A DNA stretch of 34,833 bases from an uncultured Clostridium sp. (GTDB lineage Bacteria; Bacillota; Clostridia; TANB77; CAG-508), in the NCBI GenBank assembly GCA_948472955.1, contig CAOKVW010000009.1, forward strand, positions 1 through 34,833, read 5' to 3'. The notes beneath the pieces are model-generated. The model was not told where the DNA came from, did not search any database, and saw nothing but the letters and a program-made list of their open reading frames with translations. Below are positions 15,500 through 22,030 of the stretch, piece after piece. Position numbers and translations under genes: made by a program. Within the stretch, counting starts at the first letter, position 1, and the number at the start of each line of letters is the position of its first letter.

Positions 15500-16253
15500 T
15501 TATGATTCTGTTTTTAAAAAAGTTCTTAGTAATTGTTCTCTACATTTATTTTCAAACTCATCATTTAAAGGCTCTAAGACAATATCTTCTTCATATTTTC
15601 TATCAAGGCAATATTGAATAATATAATCAGCAAGTTCTGGATTTTTGGAAAGAAGAGGACCATGTAAATAAGTAGCAATTACATTTTTTTGAAAAAAGCC
15701 TTCTCCGACATCAGAAAATTGATTACCATTTCCAGACAAAACAGTTCCAAAAGGGGTTGTGATATTAAAAGTTTGTCCACCATGATTTTCAAATCCAATA
15801 ATTTTTATTTTCTTATGATTCAGTTCTGTTTCAATCACGATATTACCAATACATCTCTTTTTTCTATCATGGATAGCCTCTGTATAATAATCAAAAATTT
15901 CTAAACCAGGAATGACATTTCCTTCTACGCCTTTATAGTATTTACCAAATAACTGGTAAGAACCACAAATTAACAAGAAAAAGACTCCACTGTCAATAGC
16001 TTCTTGGATAGAATCTTTATATTGGAGCAAATCCTGAGCTAGGATTCCTTGTTCTTGGTCAGCACCTCCGACCAGCAAAAACTAAGTCATAACTTTTAAA
16101 ATCAGGAGGCGTATCACCAATGGAGTAAGTTTCAATAACAGCTTGAAATCCACGCTGTTCTAATCGATAGCGTAAAACTTGAATATTTCCAAAATCTCCA
16201 TATAATTCTAAAATATCAGGATATAAATATAATATTTTTAATTCTTTCATCAT
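15500..16253 (-). pseudogene. gatD: Lipid II isoglutaminyl synthase, glutamine amidotransferase subunit GatD, frameshifted
   Basis: GatD supplies ammonia to MurT, which amidates D-Glu of lipid II to D-isoglutamine. The N-terminal part (minus strand from 16253; the ATG at 16250 has better AGGAG spacing) encodes LKILYLYPDILELYGDFGNI and runs to DLVFAG. One surplus base near 16066 then breaks the GGG-x-D-x-E-Q motif. The rest continues in the next frame as GGADQEQGI, the catalytic cysteine in LICGSYQ, GFENHGGQTF and YLHGPLL with the expected histidine. The order and residues match the class I amidotransferase fold of the family. Without the extra base the product would be about 250 residues, the normal length. 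It lies downstream of murT with a REP-like hairpin between. The break may be a sequencing error, since the pair is essential in studied species. Confidence 0.85.
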
Positions 16254-16263
16254 TTCTCCTTTT

Positions 16264-16373
16264 AGGACATGGGGACGTAGATAATGTCCCTATTATAAAT
16301 TTCTATTAACTAAATTGTTTTATTTAGTTATAATTTTAAATAGTTAGGGACATTATCTACGTCCCTGTGTCCT
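16264..16373. repeat. REP-like inverted-repeat element, family A, between murT and gatD
   Basis: Two REP-like units face each other (AGGACATGGGGACGTAGATA... at 16264 and its near-complement ending at 16373). An inner stem AACTAAAT/ATTTAGTT lies between them, so the whole 110-bp piece can fold as one long hairpin. Its last base is the first base of the murT stop codon on the plus-strand map. Confidence 0.8.
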
Positions 16374-17689
16374 CATTTTAGTTTTAAAATTTCATTTCGA
16401 GTTGGTTGCAAAGAAGTATAGTTAGCAATAACATATTTTTTGACATCTGTTTGATAAAATTTTTCGACTGCTTCATGTAAGTCCAAATAAGGTTCAATTT
16501 TATCGATAGGAAATCCAGCGGTTTTAATGCGAATAGCAATGTCATAGGCACGGGTGCCAGAGGTAACAATTCTTGTTACATGATTTAAGGTATCAAAGTT
16601 AATGTCCCAAATCCAAGATACGTCATGTCCATCTGCGAGATTATCATTTAAGACAAATAATAATTCTTTTTCATCTTCGTCTTCGTTTAAAATTCTTAGA
16701 CTAACATTGCTACCAGTTGGGTTTTTGGCTAAATTGATAATGGTTGGAATACCTTTTATTTCTAATTCTTCTAAGCGGCCATTGTTTAATACAAAAGTGG
16801 ATAATGCTTTTTGAATAGTTTCGGTATCAATGTTATACAAACTAGCACAAGCGACAACAGCGACAAAGTTGTAGATATTATAAATACTATTAAATTTAGT
16901 TTGATAAGTAATTCCATTAATAGCAAAGGTTCGACTTTTTAAATCTACATGAGTCGCTAGTTTATAGATTTCATTGTCTCCATAATTACAATTAGGACAT
17001 TTGAATTTGCCAATATGAGAATATTGATAATATTCATATTCGATACGTGTATTACAGAAAGGACAAAATTTCCCCTCTCCAGCTTCTTTCATGTCATCGG
17101 TAGCATAGTCGTATTTTTCAACACTAAAATAATACACATTATGATTGTCTGGGTTAGCTTGTCCAAGCCTTGCTACATTAGGGTCATCATTGTTTAAAAT
17201 TAAATTTCCAGTATAAGTTTTTAAAAATTCTTGGATTCTTAAAATGAGAGATTCTACCTCACCATTACGGTCTAACTGGTCACGGAAAAAGTCAAGAATG
17301 ACCAAAGTATCGAGTTTTAAATCTTTGAAAATGACTGGTACATAACCTTCATCGACTTCAAATACCAAATAATCAGCTTTCATTTTGCCACTTAAAGAGC
17401 AGTTTTTTAAAAGGGTTGATAAAATGCCAGTCTCCATATTGTTTCCTTCGATGTTACTGATTACTTTTTTACCAGCTGTTTTGAAAACATGCCCAATGGC
17501 ATTGTTTGTCATGGTTTTCCCATTGGTTGCTGTGACTGCGATAATGGGACAATTGATTTTGAAATATTGGAATATTTGAGGGTTCCAATCATAGGCTATT
17601 TTTCCTAAAAAGTTACCACCCTTCTTGTGTGCGATTTTTAATGCAATGTGTAATATTTTCATGATTAATACAATAAAAAAGTTTTTCAT
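16373..17689 (-). CDS. murT: Lipid II isoglutaminyl synthase, ligase subunit MurT
   Basis: MurT is the Mur-ligase-like partner of GatD and uses ATP to amidate the D-Glu of lipid II. The 438-residue protein shows the P-loop TATNGKTMTNN (about residue 54), the Mur central domain with NNDDPNVARLG (about 180), an inserted four-cysteine zinc ribbon (CPFC...CPNC, about 210-235), and the C-terminal DUF1727 region beginning near LAKNPTGSNVSL. I chose the ATG at 17689 (MKNFFIVL), which has AAAGGA upstream. An earlier in-frame ATG at 17746 overlaps the promoter region and adds a non-family lead. It is the first gene of a murT-gatD operon. Confidence 0.92.
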   Translation of the reverse strand: MKNFFIVLIMKILHIALKIAHKKGGNFLGKIAYDWNPQIFQYFKINCPIIAVTATNGKTMTNNAIGHVFKTAGKKVISNIEGNNMETGILSTLLKNCSLSGKMKADYLVFEVDEGYVPVIFKDLKLDTLVILDFFRDQLDRNGEVESLILRIQEFLKTYTGNLILNNDDPNVARLGQANPDNHNVYYFSVEKYDYATDDMKEAGEGKFCPFCNTRIEYEYYQYSHIGKFKCPNCNYGDNEIYKLATHVDLKSRTFAINGITYQTKFNSIYNIYNFVAVVACASLYNIDTETIQKALSTFVLNNGRLEELEIKGIPTIINLAKNPTGSNVSLRILNEDEDEKELLFVLNDNLADGHDVSWIWDINFDTLNHVTRIVTSGTRAYDIAIRIKTAGFPIDKIEPYLDLHEAVEKFYQTDVKKYVIANYTSLQPTRNEILKLK

Positions 17690-17717
17690 GTTTATCTTTT
17701 TCCTTTCATTTTGTAAC

Positions 17718-17746
17718 ATTATATCATAAGAAAAAAAAATGAACAA
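17718..17746 (-). promoter_or_regulatory. murT promoter
   Basis: On the minus strand, TTGTTC (17741-17746), a 17-bp spacer and TATAAT (17718-17723) with a TG one base upstream (extended -10). Confidence 0.7.
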
Positions 17747-17747
17747 T

Positions 17748-17821
17748 AAATTTTGAAAACTTAAGTTTCGGCTTTTTGAGGAGGTTCCCCCTCAAAAAGC
17801 CGAAACTTAAAATTTTGAAAA
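17748..17821. repeat. Perfect 21-bp hairpin flanked by direct repeats
   Basis: The arms 17761-17781 and 17790-17810 are exact complements (TTAAGTTTCGGCTTTTTGAG plus G) around an 8-base loop. An 11-12-bp direct repeat, AATTTTGAAAA, lies on both sides (17749-17759 and 17811-17821), as a target duplication would. It sits between the divergent murT and DUF362 promoters. Confidence 0.7.
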
Positions 17822-17847
17822 TGTATTGACTTTAACCATAAGAAAGG

Positions 17848-17856
17848 TGGTATAAT
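17848..17856 (+). promoter_or_regulatory. DUF362 operon promoter (extended -10)
   Basis: TGGTATAAT is a perfect extended -10 (17848-17856). TTGACT at 17826-17831 is a possible -35, but at a long 19-bp spacing. Confidence 0.6.
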
Positions 17857-17895
17857 GTATAATATCAAATACATAATTTGTCAAAGGAGGTATTT

Positions 17896-18783
17896 ATGGA
17901 AAAAGCAAAAGTATATTTTACAAAGGAAATTACGCCAGAAAGTGTTGTAAAGATGTATGAAACATTAGGCGTAACATTACCAGGAAAGGTAGCAGTGAAG
18001 TTACATTCAGGGGAGAAAGGAAATCAAAATTATTTAAGACCAGAATTGGTAAAACCAATGATTGAAAAGGTAAATGGAACCGTAGTAGAATGTAATACGG
18101 CTTATGAAGGAGCTAGAAATACGACAGAAAGACATAAAAAGCTGATGGAAGAACATGGATGGAACCAATATTTTGAAGTAGACATTATGGATGCAGAAGG
18201 ACCAGACAAAATATTAGAAATACCAAATGGAAAAGTGATTCAAAAAGATTATGTAGGAAAACATATTGACAACTATAATTCTATGTTAGTGTTATCTCAT
18301 TTTAAAGGACATCTTATGGGAGGCTATGGTGGAGCCATCAAACAATTATCGATTGGAGTGGCATCTGGACATGGAAAAAGATACATTCATTGCATTGGTA
18401 AAGAAGATGGAACATTTGAGGATATGTTCCAAGTTGACCAAAATAAATTTTTAGAAGCCATGGCAGATTCAGCTTCTGCAGTTGCCAAGCATTTTGCCAA
18501 CAAAATTGCTTATATCAATGTGATGTGCAATATGTCAGTTGATTGTGACTGTTGTGCTAAAGCAGAAGACCCATGTATCAAAGATATTGGCATTTTAGCT
18601 AGTTTAGACCCAATTGCCATTGACCAAGCCTGTATCGATTTAGTCTATGCTTGTGAAGATTTAGGAAGAGACCACTTTATCGAAAGAGTGGAAAGCAAAA
18701 ATGGCATTCATACCATAGAAGCAGCAGCTGAACTTGGCTTTGGAACAAGAGAATATGAATTCATTAATATAGATGAAAGATAA
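17896..18783 (+). CDS. DUF362 domain protein
   Basis: A 295-residue soluble protein of the DUF362 family, whose members are often found with iron-sulfur proteins and whose reaction is not established. Family motifs are VAVKLHSGEKGNQNYLRPEL (about residue 33), VLSHFKGHLMGGYGGAIKQL (about 135, with a conserved His and Gly-rich loop), and LDPIAIDQACIDLVY (about 240). A cysteine cluster, CNMSVDCDCC...CIKDIG (about 214-233), resembles a 4Fe-4S or other metal site. I chose the ATG at 17896 because AAAGGAGG precedes it; the in-frame TTG at 17878 has none. It begins a four-gene same-strand run with an ECF-type membrane protein and DUF1893. Function is left open. Confidence 0.8.
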   Translation: MEKAKVYFTKEITPESVVKMYETLGVTLPGKVAVKLHSGEKGNQNYLRPELVKPMIEKVNGTVVECNTAYEGARNTTERHKKLMEEHGWNQYFEVDIMDAEGPDKILEIPNGKVIQKDYVGKHIDNYNSMLVLSHFKGHLMGGYGGAIKQLSIGVASGHGKRYIHCIGKEDGTFEDMFQVDQNKFLEAMADSASAVAKHFANKIAYINVMCNMSVDCDCCAKAEDPCIKDIGILASLDPIAIDQACIDLVYACEDLGRDHFIERVESKNGIHTIEAAAELGFGTREYEFINIDER

Positions 18784-18807
18784 GTTTTTGATTAGGAGGA
18801 ATTTAGG

Positions 18808-19377
18808 ATGATGGAAAAAGTAGAAACCATAAAAAAACAAAAAAGTATAACAGAAATGTTGTCAAATAAAAAGGCAAAATATATCATAGGAACCATTTTA
18901 TTAAGTGGAATGGGAATTGCTTTACCAAGAGTATTCCATATGTTAGCAGGTAACTCAGCGGGTGCTACCTTTTTGCCAATGCATATTGCTGTTTTGATAG
19001 CAGCTTTCACATTTGGTGCTATTAGTGGTAGTGTTGTGGCTGGAAGTTCTATTGTGTTTAGTTATTTATTGACAGGCATGCCAAGTCTAGCTAGGTTACC
19101 TTATATGTTAATGGAACTTTTACTATATGCTATTTTAGTAAGCCTATTCAATAAAAAATTTAATGCTTATGTGTCTTTAATAGCAACCATTGTTTTAGGA
19201 AGGATTTTATATGCTGGTGTATTATTTGTGGCTATTCATGGGATGGGGTTACCAACTTATGGTATTTCTGTGATAGAAAGTATAAAAGTTGGTTTACCAG
19301 GAATTGCAATTCAATTGATATGTGTTCCATTTGTTGCTAAAGTCATGAAGGAAAGGTTAGATTTGAAAAATGACTGA
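18808..19377 (+). CDS. ECF transporter S-component-like membrane protein
   Basis: A 189-residue integral membrane protein with about six hydrophobic helices, starting near residue 27. Segments such as GIALPRVFHMLAG, GATFLPMHIAVLIAAFTFG and LTGMPSLARLPYMLMELLLY match the substrate-binding S-components of energy-coupling-factor importers (the LPMHI and MP...E patterns). The substrate cannot be told from sequence. The ATG at 18808 follows AGGAGGAATTT, and the second codon is also ATG. It lies 24 bp after the DUF362 gene and overlaps the next gene by 8 bp, so the three are coupled. No ECF ATPase or T-component is in the window; these are usually shared and encoded elsewhere. Confidence 0.7.
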   Translation: MMEKVETIKKQKSITEMLSNKKAKYIIGTILLSGMGIALPRVFHMLAGNSAGATFLPMHIAVLIAAFTFGAISGSVVAGSSIVFSYLLTGMPSLARLPYMLMELLLYAILVSLFNKKFNAYVSLIATIVLGRILYAGVLFVAIHGMGLPTYGISVIESIKVGLPGIAIQLICVPFVAKVMKERLDLKND

Positions 19378-19786
19378 TTTAGAAATCGTGAAAGAAAAAT
19401 TACAGGAAACCAAGGCTAGTTTAGTTGTTTTGTATGCCAATGGTGAATGGAAAGCGTATTATCAAAATCGAATTACAGACATTAAGGAAATCTTGCGACA
19501 AGATAAAATGGCTTTGCAAGGAGCTGTTATTGCTGATAAAGTGATTGGAAAAGTAGCTGGTTCTATTTTGGCAGTGGCAGGAGTGAAAGAAATTTATGCT
19601 GATGTGATGAGTCAATATGCCATTCCAGTATTAGAGGAAAATGGTATCCAATACGAATATAAAAATTTAGTTGATTATATTCAAAATAATGATAAAACAG
19701 GAATGTGTCCGATGGAGAATAAGTATAAAGAGGAAAAGCATATTCATAAGATTTTTAAGGAAATGATAGGGGACATGGGGACGTAG
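19370..19786 (+). CDS. DUF1893 domain protein (deaminase-like fold)
   Basis: A 138-residue protein of the DUF1893 family, which has a cytidine-deaminase-like fold but is not known to be an active deaminase. It shows the family blocks SLVVLYANGEWKAYYQNR (about 17-34), ALQGAVIADKVIGKVAGSIL (about 47-66) and NNDKTGMCPMENKYKE (about 107-122). It overlaps the ECF-like gene by 8 bp (ATG inside its end), implying translational coupling. The last codons, encoding GDMGT, and the TAG stop come from a REP-like element inserted at the 3' end, so the native C-terminus was probably different. Function in this cluster is unknown; a role with the transported compound is only a guess. Confidence 0.8.
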   Translation: MTDLEIVKEKLQETKASLVVLYANGEWKAYYQNRITDIKEILRQDKMALQGAVIADKVIGKVAGSILAVAGVKEIYADVMSQYAIPVLEENGIQYEYKNLVDYIQNNDKTGMCPMENKYKEEKHIHKIFKEMIGDMGT

Positions 19787-19800
19787 ATAATGTCCCCTAT
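19766..19800. repeat. REP-like hairpin, family A, single unit
   Basis: An 11-bp perfect stem (ATAGGGGACAT with ATGTCCCCTAT) has a 13-base loop GGGGACGTAGATA. The TAG inside the loop is the stop codon of the DUF1893 gene. The next gene's ribosome site begins a few bases beyond. Confidence 0.85.
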
Positions 19801-19815
19801 AGGATAGGAGTTTTT

Positions 19816-20277
19816 ATGGAGTTAGATTTAGTAAGAAGACACTTAGATTTTTATGATGATGTCATAAAAAATATGATAAGTTTAAGAATGGCTTTTATGC
19901 CAATTGTGGCAGATATAAAGAGAAAAAACAATATGCCACTTTTTCAGGAGAAAAGGGAAAATCAGATTTATGAAAGTATGGATACATTTGCTGAAAAAAG
20001 CGGAGTGGATAGTAATTTGATAAAAGATATTTATCGATTGATTATGACAAATGCTCTAAAAATACAAGAAAGTATTGTAGAGGAAAAGGCAGAAATAAAA
20101 AAGAATGGTGATTTTTCCAATTTAGAATCGTTGAAAAAGAATTTTGAGAAATTAGATATTATTATTGAAAAAGAGCTTCCTGAAATTATGTTAGATATTT
20201 GGAAGGAATGTGATTCAAAAAATATCAATTTAACGCAAGCAGCTACTTGGTATTACCAAGACAAAATTCATGGATAA
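19816..20277 (+). CDS. Chorismate-mutase-like (AroQ fold) protein with C-terminal extension
   Basis: The first 88 residues follow the AroQ chorismate mutase pattern. They have a helix with Arg7/Arg8 and paired Asp, Arg24 in SLRMAF, Lys35 in ADIKRK, Arg47-Glu48 in EKRENQIY, and Gln84 in KIQES. These correspond to the charged active-site residues of the helical-bundle enzyme. AroQ turns chorismate into prephenate for Phe/Tyr synthesis. The remaining 65 residues (about 89-153) are not part of the family and form a predicted helical tail. No other aromatic-pathway gene is nearby. The start has TAGGAG upstream, just after a REP-like hairpin. It could be an active mutase, an isochorismate-lyase relative or a repurposed fold. 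Confidence 0.6.
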   Translation: MELDLVRRHLDFYDDVIKNMISLRMAFMPIVADIKRKNNMPLFQEKRENQIYESMDTFAEKSGVDSNLIKDIYRLIMTNALKIQESIVEEKAEIKKNGDFSNLESLKKNFEKLDIIIEKELPEIMLDIWKECDSKNINLTQAATWYYQDKIHG

Positions 20278-20319
20278 TTAAAGTGACAATATTTGACAAT
20301 ATATTTTTTGGGAGACTTT

Positions 20320-20328
20320 TGCTATAAT
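20320..20328 (+). promoter_or_regulatory. Promoter of the IbrA-like gene (extended -10)
   Basis: TGCTATAAT (20320-20328) is an extended -10 sequence, 24 bp before the ATG. A TTGACA at 20293 is too far away (24 bp) to be its -35. Confidence 0.55.
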
Positions 20329-20351
20329 GTAATAAAAAAAGGAGCCAATTC

Positions 20352-21647
20352 ATGCCAAAAAAGTATTTAGAAAAAAATGTATTAGATGCAGCAATAGAAA
20401 GATTAGAGATTATTTTTCATGAATTTGAAAATATCTATTTTTGTGTTAGTGGTGGAAAAGATAGCTCAGTCATGGTACAACTTGCCAATATGGTAGCAGA
20501 AAGAATGAACAAAAAATTTGATGTATTATATATAGATTTTGAAGCACAGTATAAAAAAACAATTGAACACATATATGAATTGAAAACCTTACCTCAAATT
20601 AGAGATTTTTACCATATAGCACTTCCAATGGCTTTAAGAAATGCCGTATCAGTATTACAGCCAAAATGGATTTGCTGGGAAGAGGAAAGTAAACATTTAT
20701 GGGTAAGAGATATGCCAGAAGATAGCATCAACATGAGTAATTGTCCTTTTGAATGGTTTAGAAAAGGAGAAGAATTTGAAGAGTTTATACTACAATTTGC
20801 TGATTGGTATCAAAAAAAATATAACACCAAAGTTGCCTGTGGAGTAGGAATTCGAACAGATGAAAGTATCAATCGTTTTAGAACGATTGCATTTCAAGAT
20901 AAAAAAGTAACGTATCAAAATTATCATTGGACTACAAAAGTAAAAATACATGAAAACCATATAGATGTCTATAATTTTTATCCTATCTATGATTGGAGTG
21001 TTCAAGATATTTGGGGAGCAGTTAGCAAACTTGATTTTAAATTTAATTATATCTATGAATTGATGTATAAAAATGGATTAAGTATTTATGAACAAAGGCT
21101 TTGTCAGCCATATGGAGATGACCAAAGAAATGGATTAGACCAATTTAAAGCATTAGAGTATGATACATGGAGTAAGGTGCTAAATCGAGTAAATGGTGTC
21201 AATTTTGGAAATATATATTGCAAAACTACTGCTTTAGGAAATATACGTTCCAGTAAACCAAACTTTATGTCTTGGCAAGAATATACGGTATTTTTGTTAG
21301 AAAGTATAGGAATATATAATGAGGATTTAATGCTACATTATTATAAAAAAATAAAAAAGTTTATAATATGGCATAGGGAAAGAGAAGGAATAGACATTCC
21401 AGATATTCCGGAAACGGCTGAGACTAAATTAGAGAATCAAAAGAAAGCAATTTCTTGGCGAAGAATAGCAAGAGCGATTGAAAAAAATGATTTTTATCTA
21501 AAAAAATTATCTTTTGGACAAACTAAAACCGATGATGAAACATTACAAACTTTAATTCATAAATGGGATAATTTATTGAATAAAACAACAAAAACAGATG
21601 ATAAAACATTAATAAAGATGATTGAAAATATGGAGAAGGATAAATAG
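20352..21647 (+). CDS. PAPS-reductase-fold protein, IbrA/DUF3440 family
   Basis: A 431-residue protein of the PP-loop/PAPS-reductase superfamily. The adenine-nucleotide loop is visible as CVSGGKDSSVM (residues 31-41), followed by VLYIDFEAQY (about 60) and the C-terminal DUF3440-type region with VACGVGIRTDESINRF (about 165) and YDWSVQDIWGAV (about 215). Named members include IbrA, which with the ParB-like IbrB affects immunoglobulin-binding genes in E. coli. Related folds act in DNA phosphorothioation (DndC). No IbrB-like or dnd gene is in the window, so it appears alone. It has its own promoter and AAAGGAG site. An Rpn nuclease gene follows about 380 bp downstream on the same strand. The substrate is unknown. 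Confidence 0.75.
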   Translation: MPKKYLEKNVLDAAIERLEIIFHEFENIYFCVSGGKDSSVMVQLANMVAERMNKKFDVLYIDFEAQYKKTIEHIYELKTLPQIRDFYHIALPMALRNAVSVLQPKWICWEEESKHLWVRDMPEDSINMSNCPFEWFRKGEEFEEFILQFADWYQKKYNTKVACGVGIRTDESINRFRTIAFQDKKVTYQNYHWTTKVKIHENHIDVYNFYPIYDWSVQDIWGAVSKLDFKFNYIYELMYKNGLSIYEQRLCQPYGDDQRNGLDQFKALEYDTWSKVLNRVNGVNFGNIYCKTTALGNIRSSKPNFMSWQEYTVFLLESIGIYNEDLMLHYYKKIKKFIIWHREREGIDIPDIPETAETKLENQKKAISWRRIARAIEKNDFYLKKLSFGQTKTDDETLQTLIHKWDNLLNKTTKTDDKTLIKMIENMEKDK

Positions 21648-21681
21648 AAATTATTACTTAGACCTAGTTACGTTTTATCCT

Positions 21682-21743
21682 AAAAGTTTATATATTTTTT
21701 ATTCGTAGCCTAAGAGTTACAAATAAAAAATATATAAACTTTT
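21682..21743. repeat. A+T-rich inverted repeat
   Basis: Exact 22-bp arms (21682-21703 and 21722-21743), beginning AAAAGTTTATATATTTTTTA, enclose an 18-base loop. The arms resemble those of the family C elements, but the CCAAC/GTTGG core is missing. It may be a terminator for the IbrA-like gene or a deleted relative. Confidence 0.55.
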
Positions 21744-21983
21744 TAATAAAAATCAATAGGGTTGAGTAGTAACGAATACAACCATATAATGTGAATTATT
21801 TGTGAAAAATATTGACTTTTTCTAAAATACATTTTAAGATAAGAATATATTTTAATATCTATTATTTTTTAAATTTTAATTCGAAAAATTCCAAACCAAA
21901 CAAAAAATAAAAAGAAGATGAGAGAGGTGATAAAAAGCAGAAACTAAAAAAAGAAACGACACAACTTTACCAAAAGATAAAGA

Positions 21984-22012
21984 TTGACAAAACAATAAAA
22001 ACAATATATAAT
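21984..22012 (+). promoter_or_regulatory. Promoter of the first Rpn gene
   Basis: TTGACA (21984-21989), a 17-bp spacer and TATAAT (22007-22012), both perfect, 18 bp before the TTG start. Confidence 0.8.
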
Positions 22013-22030
22013 ACAGAAAGAAGGGATACC

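Larger units (their letters stand above)
21648..22030. other. Intergenic region between the IbrA-like gene and the first Rpn gene
   Basis: No gene is visible in this 383-bp stretch. It holds an A+T-only inverted repeat at 21682-21743 and two candidate plus-strand promoters: TTGACT (21812-21817), 17 bp, TAAGAT (21835-21840); and the better one at 21984-22012, listed separately. Confidence 0.6.

Noticed and set aside
17878..17895. TTG at 17878 as the DUF362 start
   Set aside because: The sequence there contains the ribosome site (AAAGGAGG) of the ATG at 17896.
20293..20328. TTGACA with TATAAT as a standard promoter for the IbrA-like gene
   Set aside because: The spacer is 24 bp, too long for a normal promoter; only the extended -10 is supported.
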